Numbered from the stretch's first letter, positions 22,691 to 34,880 are shown. The stretch is DNA of 64,000 nt from Thamnaconus septentrionalis (GCA_009823395.1 CM020511.1:16731501-16795500); one strand, 5' to 3'. The notes: generated from the sequence alone by a model not told the origin. Numbers and translations: made by a program.

Positions 22691-22879
22691 TGTCCCCTTT
22701 CCCCCCTTCTTCTTCCCTCTCCCCCCCCCTCACCCCCTCCTCCTCCTCCGCCCTCACACTTTGTCTCCCTGGCCCCCCCACCCACCCACCCAGACAAAAG
22801 CTTCAGTCAAACTTTGCCAGGGCTTTTGGCAAAGATGGTGCCAAAGAGAAAGGACGTTGTCAAAGTTGTTGTGTTATTT

Positions 22880-23260
22880 CTGGGAGTCGGTGGAGGTGCG
22901 GGGGGTGGGGGGGCACGCGGTCGTGACGAGAAGGGCGAGTCGGTCGAGCGGCCAATCCGAATCAGCGTGTGGCGGATGGCGGCCGACCCCGCTGAGACGG
23001 GCGCTGGCGAAAGTACTGGCCTAAGCATTGTCCTCGTACCGGGCGCCTTTGTTTGACGCGCGAGCTGGCGGACGCCCGCTCCTCGTGACCAAGGTCCCGT
23101 CTGTCGCCGAGGGCGGAGGAGCGGAAACGGCGGCATATTTTAAAGTCGTCCGCCTCTCACACAGAGACGGACGGTCAGCAGCGTGCTGGTGGCGATTAAG
23201 CTCGCAATGCGTGTAACGTTGAATGATGTGCCGCACGTTACTCGACCCGATGTCAAAAGT
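22880..23260 (+). promoter_or_regulatory. CpG-rich promoter-like segment with CCAAT and YY1-type motif
   Basis: High CpG density follows a G-rich tract. CCAAT is at 22952-22956 and ATGGCGGC, the YY1-type motif frequent just downstream of vertebrate transcription starts, is at 22976-22983. The ATG there opens a 26-codon frame ending at 23056 that begins MAADPAETGAGE, but no continuing exon was identified. An unannotated promoter or 5' exon is possible; so is a GC-rich conserved element. Confidence 0.35.
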
Positions 23261-23269
23261 GCTTTCGCC

Positions 23270-25730
23270 GCATTTATTTTTATTTTTTTGGGGGTGGAGG
23301 GGTGTGTGGAGCGGAGGGAAGGACATGATTCAGTGGCGGATTAAATGTGAATGTCAGCTGGAGTCTGAACCGCGTTTACTGTTCTCAGAGCCGCCATTCG
23401 ATACGCTTGGATTCCGGAATAAATCTTGGTAGGCCGTCACTATCGTGTCATGTCTTTCGTCGTCCCGCTGAGGAGATCTGGTGTCTGCCGTTCTAATGTG
23501 GCCAACTTCTGCTGCTGGGCAGTTAGATTCATGTCGTGTGCTCGGAGAATTCTATCAGCGTGGCCTCCTGGAGCACTTCCTCCGTATCACAGCATTGTGA
23601 GCGAGACAGATTAATCTACCGAGATGTCTCACTTGCTTTCCGAGCACGGGTTTAATTGTCTGCCCTTTTCTTACTCGGGGAAGAACTCCTAAAGTGCCTC
23701 ATTAGCTGTACAGACGCTGCTAGATTTGCCTGTTTTCAGACCGTGCCCTGGATCACAGGTTCTCCATGATGCAAAACTGCAGTCGGGAGCTGATCAAAAT
23801 AAAGTTTTTAACTGTCAGAGCAGTTTGCTTTCAAACAAAGAGCATAACGCGTGCATTTTATTAGCCTTGGACAAAAAAATAAATAATATTTAATAAATTG
23901 CAAAGCTACAATGGAAGGACATTTTCCGCACTTGCGTGTATTATTCCGACCTGGCTGCCTGGAGTTTGATGGAGCAACTGCCACAGTTGTGTCATAACTT
24001 CTTCCTGAGCCAAGTTCTCATCCACACTTTCATTGTAAAATCTGGAACCTCGACCTCCCAGAACGCCACCAACGTTGCCTTCGCTTGCCAGTTGTTGTCG
24101 CGTTTGAAATAAACCTGCTAAACTATTGGACAACTGCTACCATGCATCTCAGCAAGAGCTTAATCAGGGGAAACCTTTTTTTTTCTGTCACATAATGTGT
24201 TTCATTCACTTTACAGAAATATCCTTATGTCTTGGCTGAAATCTCTCATGAAAACGCAGCGATTAGATCCCTAATTTTGACACCAGCTGATGTGAAACAA
24301 TCGCCTGCTTGTTTGTATAACACCCCGGGTGCCTTCACAGTGTCATCCCCAGGAAGTCTGAGTGAAATACTGTACGTCTCTGTTTGCACAGGAATCATGC
24401 TGATTGGATTTAGTGGAGCTCATAAAGAAGGCTTTACGAGAGCACTACCAAACTGTGAATTGATTCGCCGCCATCTCAGTTTCTTGTGTAATATCCTGAG
24501 GAGGTGGGATTTATGACTATCTGCGACCCCCGCTTGCATTGTCACTGCACCGCGCCCACTGCCCCGCCCCCCCTTGGATGCGGGCACGGATCTCCAGTTT
24601 CATGTAGGGACAGGTGTAGTCTGGACGTCCGGTGATATGTGTGACATGTGTGTGTACAGTGTAGACATATGCCTCGATGTTCTGACATTGTAGAATGTTG
24701 GAGTACATCGGCCGTGCTGGATACGCGCAACATATGCGTGTATGCCATTGAAATATGCGTTCATGCTCGATGATGAAGGGCGTATCGCTTACTGTTTGGT
24801 CACATGTGATATTGGCCATATGTGTTTTGGTGTATAGAAGACCCCGTCTTGTCCAACGGTGTAAACTCATAGAATGTGCGCCGTATTTATGGATATCAAT
24901 TCTTCCTCTCGCAGGCACTGACGGTAATATGAGTTTGACACAGTACTAACGGATATATTTCAAATATTATTTTGCCTACAAACTGAAGACTTGTCCAGAT
25001 TGTAACTCAACTCTCGCTCCAAGACAAAAGTGTCCTGCAGTCCTGCCATCCTGAGTGCAGGATAGGCAGTGATAGAGAAAAGGTGGAAGGACATTTAGTG
25101 TATATTTTGCAAAGGTTTCATATTGAATGGATGTTTCATCCACACAGAACTGGACTACTGGGAGCAAAAATATGTTAATTTCTGAAACTGGGTTTCAGAG
25201 TGACCATATCTTTAAATTCACTTTTTTGTCTTTCCACGTTTCATAGGTATTTTTGTGAAAACTGTTCTGAAATGCAAACTAACTGCCTATCACAGCAACG
25301 GCGGACTAGTACAGTTCTGCCATCAATGTCTACTTTCTCACTTTTGTGTTAATTTGTGCACCATCCTCCTCATGTGTTTGCTTATAGTACAAGAGGTTTA
25401 TGTCAAACAACCCTACTTACAGACCTGACATGAATACGCTACAGGCTTTTCTCTGGTTTTGAATGCACACACAAAAAAAACATTCCACAATACGTGTTTA
25501 GGAAAAGAATCGCACAGTGTCCCTGTCTATGTGGACAAGGCACACACATATCCTAGATATTGTCTATCTTGAACTGGGTCTTTTCATCCCAGAAGCAGCA
25601 AAAGGAGGGAGGAATCTCCTCCACAAACAAAGCCATGAGCCTTTATGCCACAAGACAAATACAGGCACTCAATCGGTGAAGCATCGCTGCCGTACATTAG
25701 GGGCGTATTGAGAAAATTTTGTCTTCATTT
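23270..25730. other. unassigned sequence without recognised genes
   Basis: Mostly balanced or AT-leaning sequence. A 133-codon minus-strand open frame (24517-24918) is Cys-containing but matches no family I know. Parts near 23430-23620 and 24230-24520 are complex. Nothing here could be assigned with support. Confidence 0.45.
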
Positions 25731-25739
25731 GTTTGACCG

Positions 25740-26340
25740 CTGAAATATAAATGTCCATACCAGCGCTGGAGCCAGCCGCTGACATTTCTCCACTCTGAGA
25801 ACACAATGAAATCTGAATATTGCCTCGACTGAGCGGGGGCCCCGCAGGGAAATAATCGGGGTTCTCTGAATAGTCCCTAATTGAATTGTCTTTTACTAAA
25901 TAGAGTTTGCTCTAATGCATTCTCTCATCGGAGAATATGACAGCCGGTGATGCTTCTCATATCTGCCTAAAAGAGCCCCCAGATCCAAGGGTCTATTAAC
26001 TGTATTACCCAAACCAATATCCCTGCCTAAGCCCATTACTCTGAACCTATTGTGTATTTTTGTCACTACATCTTTGCTCAAAATCCGAATCAGCCCGTGA
26101 TGGATGCTTAACAAGACTACACTTTTATCACATATTCTGCTGACCTTCAACAAATTGCTTTGCAAGTTTGCTCCGAAGATTAATGTGACGGAGCCGCTTT
26201 CCTTAGAGCGCCGCTCACTTGGGTGGGTGGAGGCTGGTGTGGTGGTGGTGGTGGTGGGGTGAAGCTGGCGGGCCCACTGTTTCGGTTTCTCCACGCTCAC
26301 TGGGCCCTCACCTCCATATGAACTTGTGCCAATCCGTCAG
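25740..26340. promoter_or_regulatory. strong candidate conserved regulatory block
   Basis: About 600 bp of complex sequence with almost no simple repeat apart from a short (GGT)n run near 26238-26258. It holds CCTAATTGAATTG around 25876-25888 and many ATTA/ATAAT cores. Long uninterrupted complexity of this type is typical of highly conserved developmental enhancers. Inference from texture. Confidence 0.42.
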
Positions 26341-26659
26341 ACGGCTGTTTTCCGTGAGGTAGGGTGTTCACCTCACTCATTGACTGGTGGGGGCTGCTGC
26401 AAGTGGGTTGGGGGGAAAAAAATGGTAAAGATAGCTTGCTCAATTAGCCCGGTTTGAAAATAAACAAATGTTCACGTTCTTCCTGAAGAAGAATGGAGCT
26501 TTTCCAGGCAAGGCTTGACATGAAACAGGTTAAATACCTCTGTTGTTTTTCTTGGAAAAGTCAAGTTCATGGAAATGACAAATCCTCACACCACACAGAC
26601 TCCCATCACTCCTGTCAGCCAAAAGTCTAAATCACTTCAACCGGCACAACCCCCAATGA

Positions 26660-26752
26660 CGTTCGGCTGAAGAAAAAAAAAAGAAAAAGAAAAGAAAGAA
26701 AAACATAATAATAAATATATATATATATATACACACACACATATATATGTGT
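26660..26752. repeat. A-rich tract and (AT)n-(AC)n-(AT)n compound repeat
   Basis: AAAG/A-rich sequence followed by ATATAT, ACACAC and ATATAT runs at about 26714-26750. Confidence 0.9.
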
Positions 26753-26859
26753 AAATTTTACAATCCCTTACCAAAATAAATGCCACTGTTTCATCTGCCA
26801 CGAGGATCGTCTTTTCAGTTAATACCAACCAACACATCTAAGCCTCAAAGCTTGCCAAA

Positions 26860-27160
26860 TTTTCCTCTCCATTACTTAAAAAAGGCTTTGCAGCAGACTT
26901 TTAATCTAGGACATGATGTACTGCACATCTCGATGGGGGCATTGGTAATCTTTGTGAACTCGGGGCATTTCAGAAGTGTGCATTTTAACAGAGCGAGTAC
27001 AGATTTTACTCCCGAGTCCCAAAGCGCCAGGTGAAAGTGACCAGCAGTGCGACCTTTTACTCTGGGATATTACGGACAATTTACACCGCAGACAGTAGCC
27101 TTTCATCTAAATCAAGCAGGTCTCTCGCGGAAACTGCATTCCGTAAGTATCTCCTCCTTT
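26860..27160. promoter_or_regulatory. candidate conserved non-coding block
   Basis: Complex repeat-free sequence with TTTTAATCTAGG near 26899 and mixed AT/GC content, bounded downstream by the GT microsatellite region. Regulatory role inferred. Confidence 0.35.
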
Positions 27161-27320
27161 AGTTAGCTTTGGAGAGCTTCCCCCCTCCTCACTTTATCAG
27201 CGAGGACTTGTGTCTTATCATGACTAATGCTGGAAATTCCTCCCTGAGATAAGAAAAGTAGCTTAGGATTACCCTCTTGACTGAACACTGGAGAAGAGAG
27301 GGAGAGGCTTGGAGTGCGCA

Positions 27321-27322
<2 letters not shown>

Positions 27323-27359
<37 letters not shown>
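27323..27359. repeat. (TG)n microsatellite
   Basis: About 18 TG units. Followed 180 bp later by a CTC triplet run (27551-27572). Confidence 0.97.
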
Positions 27360-27362
<3 letters not shown>

Positions 27363-27699
27363 CTTGAGAAGAGAGAGGAAGCAAACCCAGGGAAGGGGTT
27401 CAGCTGGCTCCTCTGTGTATTTTCCCAGTTGTGAGGCAACCTTACCATTAGTGTCAGACGCTCAGAATATCCAACCAGCCGAACAGGGATAAGTGGATTG
27501 ATGAGGTGCTTCCACAGTCCCCGGCTGTTACAATGGAACGCCCCACCTCCTTCTCCTCCTCCTCCTCCTCCTGAAGCAGCTATTTTCTTCGAGGAAGGGC
27601 AAAAATAATGAGCTACTTAACCAGACCATTCACTGCATTTCTGTCATATTACAGCCGGTGTGTTTGTTTATCCCGGACAGATCTATATTTCACTTTTTC

Positions 27700-28260
27700 T
27701 TTTAATTGAATTACTCTGATGCGGACTAAAAGCCCTCAGCCTAATAACATGCCAATTACAATGAAGCCCTACTTAGAATAAATATGAATATAATTCAGCC
27801 ATTCATTGCTTTAAATACTGAGAGCGGCCCAGCTCCCTCGACGCCCATTGATTAATAATTGGCGCTGCAGTCTTGGAGGGCGAATAAGGGGAGCAATCTG
27901 AGATCTTCAATTGGAAGTTAAAATGCCATTTGTCAGAGAGAGCGCACACTCCTGCTTACCTCTCCGGCGCTGGATCAACAGCTAAATCAAATAGATATCC
28001 CCCTCCGACATAACTTATGTGCGCCCTTAAGATATTGGACGTTATGATTGTTGAATGGATAGGCCGCCGTGGTCCGGTGGAAATGTTTGTGGCGCGGGCC
28101 CGTGCCTACCTCCTGGCAATCTATTCTGAGCACTCTGCTTGATGATGCCGCACATTTGCATCCCTCAGTCATTTGCATGGGTCCGCTCTCGAAATCCATA
28201 CGGTAATGAATCCTCACATTCTCAATTTATTAATGGAGGCCCAGGCTTTGCAGCTTGTCC
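27700..28260. promoter_or_regulatory. strong candidate conserved regulatory block
   Basis: Over 500 bp of complex sequence dense in homeodomain cores: CCTAATAAC at 27740-27748, CCAATTACAATG at 27752-27763 and ATTGATTAATAATTGG at 27847-27862. CpGs are retained near 28060-28100. No open frame or transposon is seen. This is among the most enhancer-like blocks in the window. Confidence 0.47.
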
Positions 28261-28269
28261 AAATCTAGT

Positions 28270-28840
28270 AACATATGTTCTCTAAATATGCATTGATTTA
28301 TTTTGGTCTCGGATAAATTATTCTCAAAAAAAAAAAGAAGCAGCAAAGAATGTTGCATTGGCTGCTTAAGTAATGACCTGTCTTCAGCAAAGTGTTCGCT
28401 CGCTGGCTACTCATAAACGTGACATATTGGTGACCATATGGACTCTGACTCTGTTAGAAGCGCAGGGCTTGTTTGTCTTGCCTCAGAATCGTAGGATTTT
28501 TATTTAAAAACTCCAGCTCATGCATATTTTTTCTTCTGATGGGAGCTGAACAGGGTTTAATCAGAGAAATATACTGAAGGATACAATAAATTTGGATGCC
28601 AGTCCCATATATTTCATGTCTATATAGGAATCAATCGATCTTAAGCTTCCATATCTTAAGATTTGAAGCTCTGTTAGGTATTTAATCAGTGTTTTCATAA
28701 AAAAAAAGAAAAAAAAAAGAAAATTAGCTGCAACCACTTCCTCATATGGCTCCTACGTTTTTTTCATCAACAAAAAACGGGACAAAGTAAATTATCTCTC
28801 TCCTGACAGCAGTTACACCACAACAGAAAAGAACACATTT
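28270..28840. other. AT-rich spacer
   Basis: Contains A-tracts near 28326-28336 and 28700-28720. No gene or recognised repeat. Confidence 0.5.
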
Positions 28841-29100
28841 AAGTGTACCCCAATGGCTGACAGTGGAAATATTGGCAAGGATGTTAGAAATTTATGGCTC
28901 TCAAATAAAATCCAACCATTTGGAAAAATACGGCTGGCTGCTCCACGCGGCGAGCTTTATAAATACAGGAGTTAATCATTCCTCCGCTGCAGTCTGTAGT
29001 TTGTTTAAGGCTCGCCTCGTTCGCAGCGTGTTAGAGATAGCAGCAATAACACTTTTATTGGCTCTCCATGGCTAACAGCCCCCTTGTCCTCGAGCTGTGG
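28840..29100. promoter_or_regulatory. strong candidate conserved regulatory block
   Basis: Repeat-free complex sequence with TTTATAAATAC around 28956-28966 and GTTAATCATT (28971-28980), plus alternating GC patches. It ends before a CT microsatellite. Enhancer role inferred. Confidence 0.42.
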
Positions 29101-29194
29101 AGGATGAAGGAGATGAACTGTGCAAAAACTACCAAAGTGCATATAAAAGTTAACCACTTACCGTCTATAAATAGTAAACTTCTGCTGCTGTTTT

Positions 29195-29199
29195 TCTCT

Positions 29200-29233
<34 letters not shown>
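29195..29233. repeat. (TC)n microsatellite
   Basis: TC run with two CG interruptions at its start. Confidence 0.95.
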
Positions 29234-29319
29234 TTCACACGGCGCTGAACTTGAAAACCCCTAAAGTGGGTAATTTATTCTTCATGAGTTAAGGGTGAAA
29301 GTAAACAGCAGGGCGAGAT

Positions 29320-29560
29320 CCATTTTGTCCTGGAAAAATAAGGCCTATCCAAGAAAGGGCTGGCCTTCATTATGTGACTTAAGAGTAGAGTCCGTGACCA
29401 AGCGATTGATCTAATCAGAGCAGAGGGCGTTCAGAGTAAACACTGCACCTCTTCAGCGAGGTTTCATATCAGGACTGGAAATGTCCTTTATGAATAAATG
29501 ACACGACACCTGGCTGGATTTTAAGAACGAGGGAGGAGAAGTTATCATGAAAAGTAGTCC
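29320..29560. promoter_or_regulatory. candidate regulatory block with TGAT palindrome and CTCF-like core
   Basis: TGAT-CTA-ATCA at 29407-29417 is a perfect inverted pair of TGAT half-sites. AGCAGAGGGCGTT starting at 29419 partly matches the CTCF core. Sequence from 29320 to 29510 is complex and repeat-free. Binding is hypothetical. Confidence 0.42.
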
Positions 29561-29569
29561 TCATGTCTG

Positions 29570-30110
29570 CATTCACACCACCAAAGTTAAGAGTTCTTGA
29601 TTAAAAAGTTGTATAAGTTTTAGTTGTTGTAGTTATCCAACATTTGCAATATCAATTTTTGAATATGAACGACAATACAAGCATTTCAGACTTTTTCAGC
29701 AAGCAAATGCGCAATATGATAAAAAGATGAAATTAGATGATTAATGAAAACAGTTGCAGCCTCGTCTGTTCACATTCAATGCCTTTGTGGAAACACAGAA
29801 CTTAAATTTTTATTTTGAGAGCATATTCTCACCTAAAATTTGCTCGACATTTTACTGAAATGTATTGCAGAGGCTGATCAGGGGATGAAGACACGGCAAG
29901 GGGAACAAAATAGTTGCACGCAAGTAAACACAAACATATTTGTGGACACAAGAAGAGCAGGCTTCTAATTTACCAAGATCTTTAAACCAACGCATAGATG
30001 ATATTTATTTGTTCAGACTCTGAAATAAAAAACTGAATTTATTGCAAAAACAACAACATTAGACTACAGGCTCCCTATCGTGTGTTTAAATTCTTCTTTC
30101 TTTCTTTGTT
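29570..30110. other. AT-rich spacer
   Basis: No recognised gene, RNA or mobile element. Confidence 0.55.
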
Positions 30111-30119
30111 TTGGTTATT

Positions 30120-30530
30120 TTCCATCTCTCTTGGTCAAAGCTTGGAAGCTGTGGGGTCTGGATAATAATAAAACAATAATGATATCGCTTTGCCCCGAAC
30201 CCAGCAGCAGTATCGTATCCCGCTTCTCGTCTCGCTGACCTTGTGTTGTGACCCGCCAGGCTCAGCTGCTAACCGAGCCACCGATTGGATATCACACGAG
30301 TCCTTAACAACCTTCCCGAGGCCGCCGCTAGCAGAGTTATCATGCACATAACCGTAATACTGATTCCATCATTTTGGAGCAGTGTTGTGGTTTAGCAGGT
30401 GGGAGTGAGATGTTTGACCTTGTTTAAACCCATAAATCTAATCTCGCCATCCATCATCCAGTCAATTATTTGTCATTTGTGTTGTGATCAAGTGCTCCGG
30501 GGGATGAGTTGTGTTCCAGGCTTCCCTCAC
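30120..30530. promoter_or_regulatory. strong candidate conserved regulatory block
   Basis: About 400 bp of complex sequence with a SOX-type AACAAT at 30172-30177, ATAATAATA upstream of it, and AATCTAATC near 30435-30443. Its mixed AT and CpG-bearing content contrasts with the AT-rich flank at 29570-30110. Inference from texture and motifs. Confidence 0.43.
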
Positions 30531-30668
30531 AGTCAATCTCCGCTTTCTCTTTGGGGACTCGCTCGCTGCCCTCAGCTCAGTCAGCTTACTGTCACTGAAA
30601 CAGTCTCTGTCAGAGGAGGAAAGTGGACCGGACAGCGTGGCCGCACTTCAGCTGGAGCTGCACGGAAA

Positions 30669-30702
30669 ACTATTTTTCTTTTTTTTTTTTTTTTTTTTTT
30701 TA
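30669..30702. repeat. poly-T tract
   Basis: Long T homopolymer with one early C. On the minus strand this could be the A-tail of a retroposed copy, but no family was recognised beside it. Confidence 0.9.
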
Positions 30703-31368
30703 GGTCTGGGGCTCTGACAAAAGACTCTGACAAGTGGGCCTTTTAGAACCAATAAAATATATATTGACATATTCCTCAACCAGCCAGTGAGTAAAAAGTA
30801 ATAGATGGAGTCATGATAACAATGTTCCTCTCTGGGTTAAATCCCCCTCGTCTTCATTCAATCAAAAATCACTCCAGGTTTGGATTTAATCTTTTTTATA
30901 CATAAATCAAGCTATTAAAAAAAAAGAAATGTCTGAATCGGCCTGTGCAAGGATTATGCCAATAAAGAACTGTCAGTTCTGATGGAGAAGAAGAAAAAGA
31001 GAGAAAAAAAAACTTTGTGTCGGCGGCACCGGAATGATTTGCTGACATTTAAGTGAAGGGCTTTAAGCGCGGCGGTTTTTGAAGAGCGATGGGAAACAAG
31101 GCATTAGCGGGGGGGAATACAAACTGAATTGTCCTAATGCTCAGGTGTAAGATAGGGTAAGTTATACAAATGCTGAAGTTGAGTTCGGTTTTCCTCTTTA
31201 ATTCCCCCTTTATCTTTGTTCCACCCAGAACTGCCTCTCAGCTTCCAGTCTGTCACAGTGAAGCGGCATAATGGGCCTGAGAAGATCAACTCATCTAAAG
31301 AGGGATTTGGAACCTTTCACCTCGCAGAAATCCAGGCTGGGGGAAGCTCCGGGCTTCATAAATGTGCA

Positions 31369-31371
<3 letters not shown>

Positions 31372-31436
<65 letters not shown>
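31372..31436. repeat. (TC)n microsatellite
   Basis: About 32 TC units, a long pure polypyrimidine mirror-type repeat able in principle to form triplex DNA. The 88-codon Ser/Leu and Arg/Glu frames across it are artefacts. Confidence 0.97.
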
Positions 31437-31440
<4 letters not shown>

Positions 31441-31959
31441 CAGGTGCTAATACCCCCTTTACTTGCTCTTGTCTTGAAATATCTCATGAAAATGTAAAGG
31501 AAAGAATAACTGCAGGTCTGTCTTTCTCGCACAGGCTCTTTTTTGGGGGGAGGGCAGGTTTCAAAGTGTGTCAGATTCAAATGGAATAAACTGCGGATGA
31601 TGGACAGCACGCACACTCAAGAATATGGCCAGTTTGCCTCATTGGCCTCTTATTAGATTACCTTTAACAAGCGTTTTATTGAATATTTTGTCAATTGAAT
31701 CAGACGCACTATGATCCAGTCTTTAGAGCAGAATTGGCCTCCTCCTTCCAAATCCATAAAGCCGATGGAGACGCAACAGACCTGAAAAATAAATAAATAA
31801 ATCAAAAATTAGTACAATCAGATTGGAGTCGAGAACCTACACGGGGCGGAATGATGTTACGTTATGAAAGATTGATCAGTTAGTCGCTTGAAATAATTAG
31901 GAATGATTTTTTTTTTCTTTTTCTCCAATGCGCGTGACTGCATGTGTGCCGTTGTGCCG

Positions 31960-32680
31960 CGTGGATGTGTTTGCCGCTCCCCCTCGGTTGCCTCAGCCTT
32001 TGACGCGCGCTCTTTGAAAACGGCTCCTGGCCAGGAAATATGGTTAATGACAATGTGTATCCGTGCGAATAAACACCGCCACTGCAGTTCGGCTCCCCGT
32101 CCGTGGAAGGATGCATTCAATTCTTCCGGAAAACCAACCCCACCTTTTTCATATTTTTTCCGGATTGCTAATAAGAATGAGGCCAGCGTGTGGCCCATTA
32201 CACTATAGGGGTAAACATGCACCATGTACTCATTAATTTTAGCAAAACCTTGTTGTGCTACAGGATTCCGTCCACACCGAAATATCACAATCTACAAAAC
32301 CATCCTCCGTTGGGAATAAGCAACCCCGGATATGCACAGGGTAGATATGTATATTTCTTTGCATGTGTGTGTGTTTGTCTGATGAAAGCAGAAGGGGCTA
32401 TGATACTGACAATCATTAATCACTATATACTAATTACCAGAGGATTCTTTCATGTTTCCACTCAGAGATGCAGGGAAAATGAACTCCCCTGTCATTTGCC
32501 CGAGATGTTCAAGGCAAGGGACAAACAAACACTAATAAGGTCTGTCCCTTTCAAAGAGGACCAGCCATGTAAAAACACACGGCGCCGCTTCCCGCTAGGT
32601 GCGAGGGCCATTTGGTGGTATTGAGCTGTATATATTAAGGAGGAAATGTGCCTAATTACCGTCGCACATCCCCAGTCGGC
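31960..32680. promoter_or_regulatory. strong candidate conserved regulatory block
   Basis: About 700 bp of mostly complex sequence. It includes ACAATCATTAATCAC around 32409-32423, TAATTA at 32431-32436 and CCTAATTACCG around 32651-32661. Only one short GT run interrupts it. A large compound enhancer or several adjacent elements is the natural reading. Conservation not measured. Confidence 0.45.
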
Positions 32681-32689
32681 GCGCTTCCG

Positions 32690-33370
32690 TTTGAGGTCCA
32701 AGTGAAAAACAGAAAAATATACACAAACATTTGCAACATGAGGTGGAAAAAAAAGAAAAAAGAATCCACTGTCACGTGATGTTCGCGTGACTGAGAGATA
32801 AGTGACACTGTGTGATGGTCTGTTGGTGGCAGACTTATACCTGAATAAATCTGATTTTCCTCTGTCCGATGCAATAGGCCTGGCAAATGCGTTTATGGAA
32901 TAAGCCCTGATTTGTTGGCCGCATTTGGAACATAGCCAAAGGCAACAAAGCGACATAAGCAGAGGTCGTAACGTTGTTTACTGAGGTTCAATCAAATAAG
33001 AAATGACAAACCACACTGTCTGAATCTAAAAATTACACTCAGCATTGCTGTTAAATTGACTTTATTGTTTGTAGTAGAGTTCCTTCTTCGGGGCTGGGAC
33101 ATTTTTTTATATTTTCATTTTTTTGAGAAGCATCGAGGTTGTTTCCCTTTTCCGAATGTCACAAGGCAGATAGAAGAAATGCTGTTCAAAGTCATACAAA
33201 AGAAATAATTCATACAATTCTTGTAGACCCATTCAAAAGTTGTCAATGTCACGATTTCGGCTTTTTTTTTTCTCCCCCCGTCGACAAAGTTGACGAATGG
33301 CTCGTTTCCCTCCAAGCGTCGTGAAAACATCCTATGTTTTTGAAAAGCTAAGTGAGTTATGAGATACAAT
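32690..33370. other. unassigned sequence
   Basis: Complex in part with A- and T-tracts (32745-32760, 33260-33270). No recognised gene. Confidence 0.45.
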
Positions 33371-33379
33371 GTGAAGAAC

Positions 33380-33740
33380 ATGAGATTTAGCCTCAGTGCT
33401 AACACGGTATTATCCCGGCTTTGGTGTGAGCAACAATAGCGGGGCCTCCACAATATCAAATTTTAGAATCAGGAGTTTATGAGCACAGCTTTCGGTGGAC
33501 AAAAGGACCTCGGGGCCTTTTAGCCTGGAGAAAGGCAATTACTTGTATAGGTATTATTGTGTGATGGATCCTATTTGTTGGTGTCCCGAGAAACAAGCGG
33601 TACAGTGCAAGCGCGCGGTGTGCACACAGTGGAGAGGCAGTGCTTTTTGTCATCGCAACGTGGTTTCGGGAGGAATAAAGATCAAGTATGAGGTTAGAGA
33701 TAAAGATGACACGCGGGAAGAATGTGCGGAGAGCCAAACA
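33380..33740. promoter_or_regulatory. candidate conserved regulatory block with SOX-type site
   Basis: Repeat-free complex sequence with ATTATTGT (SOX-type ACAATAAT on the minus strand) at 33553-33560 and retained CpGs near 33600-33660. Modest open frames lie on both strands but neither looks coding. Confidence 0.4.
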
Positions 33741-33987
33741 TGACAACGGCCAGAAACATTTTGTCGTTAGAGTTGCCTCGAGAAAATGATCCCAGTGCTG
33801 ACAAGTTCAAATCACATCAGGTATGATGCAGTAGTGCACACAGGCATTGGAGAGGCAACTTGGAACATTGTGAAGAAATGTGAAAGTCAAGTAAGACTTG
33901 CAAGCAGATTTATTGCTACAGTACATGCACTTCTATCATGGTTTAAGAATGCCGGTGAACTTGTCCATCCAATGACGTCCCGAGAAG

Positions 33988-34155
33988 AAGTAACTTTATT
34001 GGTCCCCTTGGGGAAATTGTTTCTCTGCACGCCACCCATCCTATTCATAGTTAATAGTAACTATACACACTGGGCGCAGTGGGCTGATTTTTCCAAACTA
34101 ATCTCCTGTTGGTCCGGGGATTCAAACCAACAACCTTCTGGCCATAAGCCTATTT
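33988..34155 (+). mobile_element. retrotransposon-derived repeat fragment
   Basis: Starts 'gaagtaactttattggtccc' and continues 'cttggggaaattgtttctct', then a degenerate middle, then 'ggggattcaaaccaacaacc' and 'ttctggccataagcc'. This order matches a common teleost interspersed repeat. A related fragment is at 14,296. It has no coding capacity. Confidence 0.62.
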
Positions 34156-34169
34156 GCGATTTGAGTTAC

Positions 34170-34700
34170 TGTTGACTTTGTCCTGTCTCCAACCAGTCTG
34201 CCTATCCTGACCTCTGACCCCTGAAGTCAACAAGGCACTTTCGTCCACACAGACATCTGCGTTTGTATTTTATTCTGTAGACCAGATCATCTCTGTATGT
34301 GTTGCTGGAACTGTATTTTTTTATTTTGTGTCGACAAATTGCCATCCAACCAAGATTTTTAAAAAATGACACCTGCTTTAAAACTCCATCTCTAATAATT
34401 TTAGTGGACCTCCAATTAATTAAAGTAGCTTTTAGGCCTATTATAAAATAAAAAAAAACACCCAGGAAGGTCGATCGTTAACACATAGCAGGTCATTTGT
34501 GACCCGGTGATGCAGAGCTATCGAATGACCCGGGGCCATCAATAGTCACATTTGTTAAATAATATTGTGGCAGGTTTCAGTGGAGACAGGAAGCAGATGG
34601 AGGTCATAAGAGAGAGAGGCGAGCAACAGCTGAAACAAACCAGAGCCATCTTGCCAGAGAGCTGCAGTCACTTTTCAACACATTGGATCAGGCAAGACAA
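34170..34700. other. unassigned sequence
   Basis: AT-rich to about 34480, then balanced. No recognised gene. Confidence 0.5.
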
Positions 34701-34729
34701 GGGCAGCCGCGCAAGGGTGGAGGGCGGGT

Positions 34730-34757
34730 GGCGAGTAGGGGGCGGCGAGTAGGGGGC
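34730..34757 (+). repeat. 14-bp tandem duplication
   Basis: GGCGAGTAGGGGGC is repeated exactly at 34730-34743 and 34744-34757. Confidence 0.93.
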
Positions 34758-34880
34758 TTACGCTCACTCCTCTCTTTAACCTTTCATCCCTCTTCATCAC
34801 AAAGCAGGCAGCGCTGCTTTCTGTCCCGCAGATGGCTGTTGATTCCAAGTCGCTGTGGAAGTGGAATTGTTTCCAGAGAA

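Noticed and set aside
24517..24918. 133-codon Cys-containing minus-strand frame
   Set aside because: Considered as an extracellular-domain exon, but no cysteine pattern of a known family fits, and frames this long are expected by chance in this much sequence.
34110..34145. tRNA-like B box in 'ggggattcaaaccaacaacc'
   Set aside because: No matching A box, acceptor stem or cloverleaf; the string fits the surrounding retrotransposon-derived repeat.
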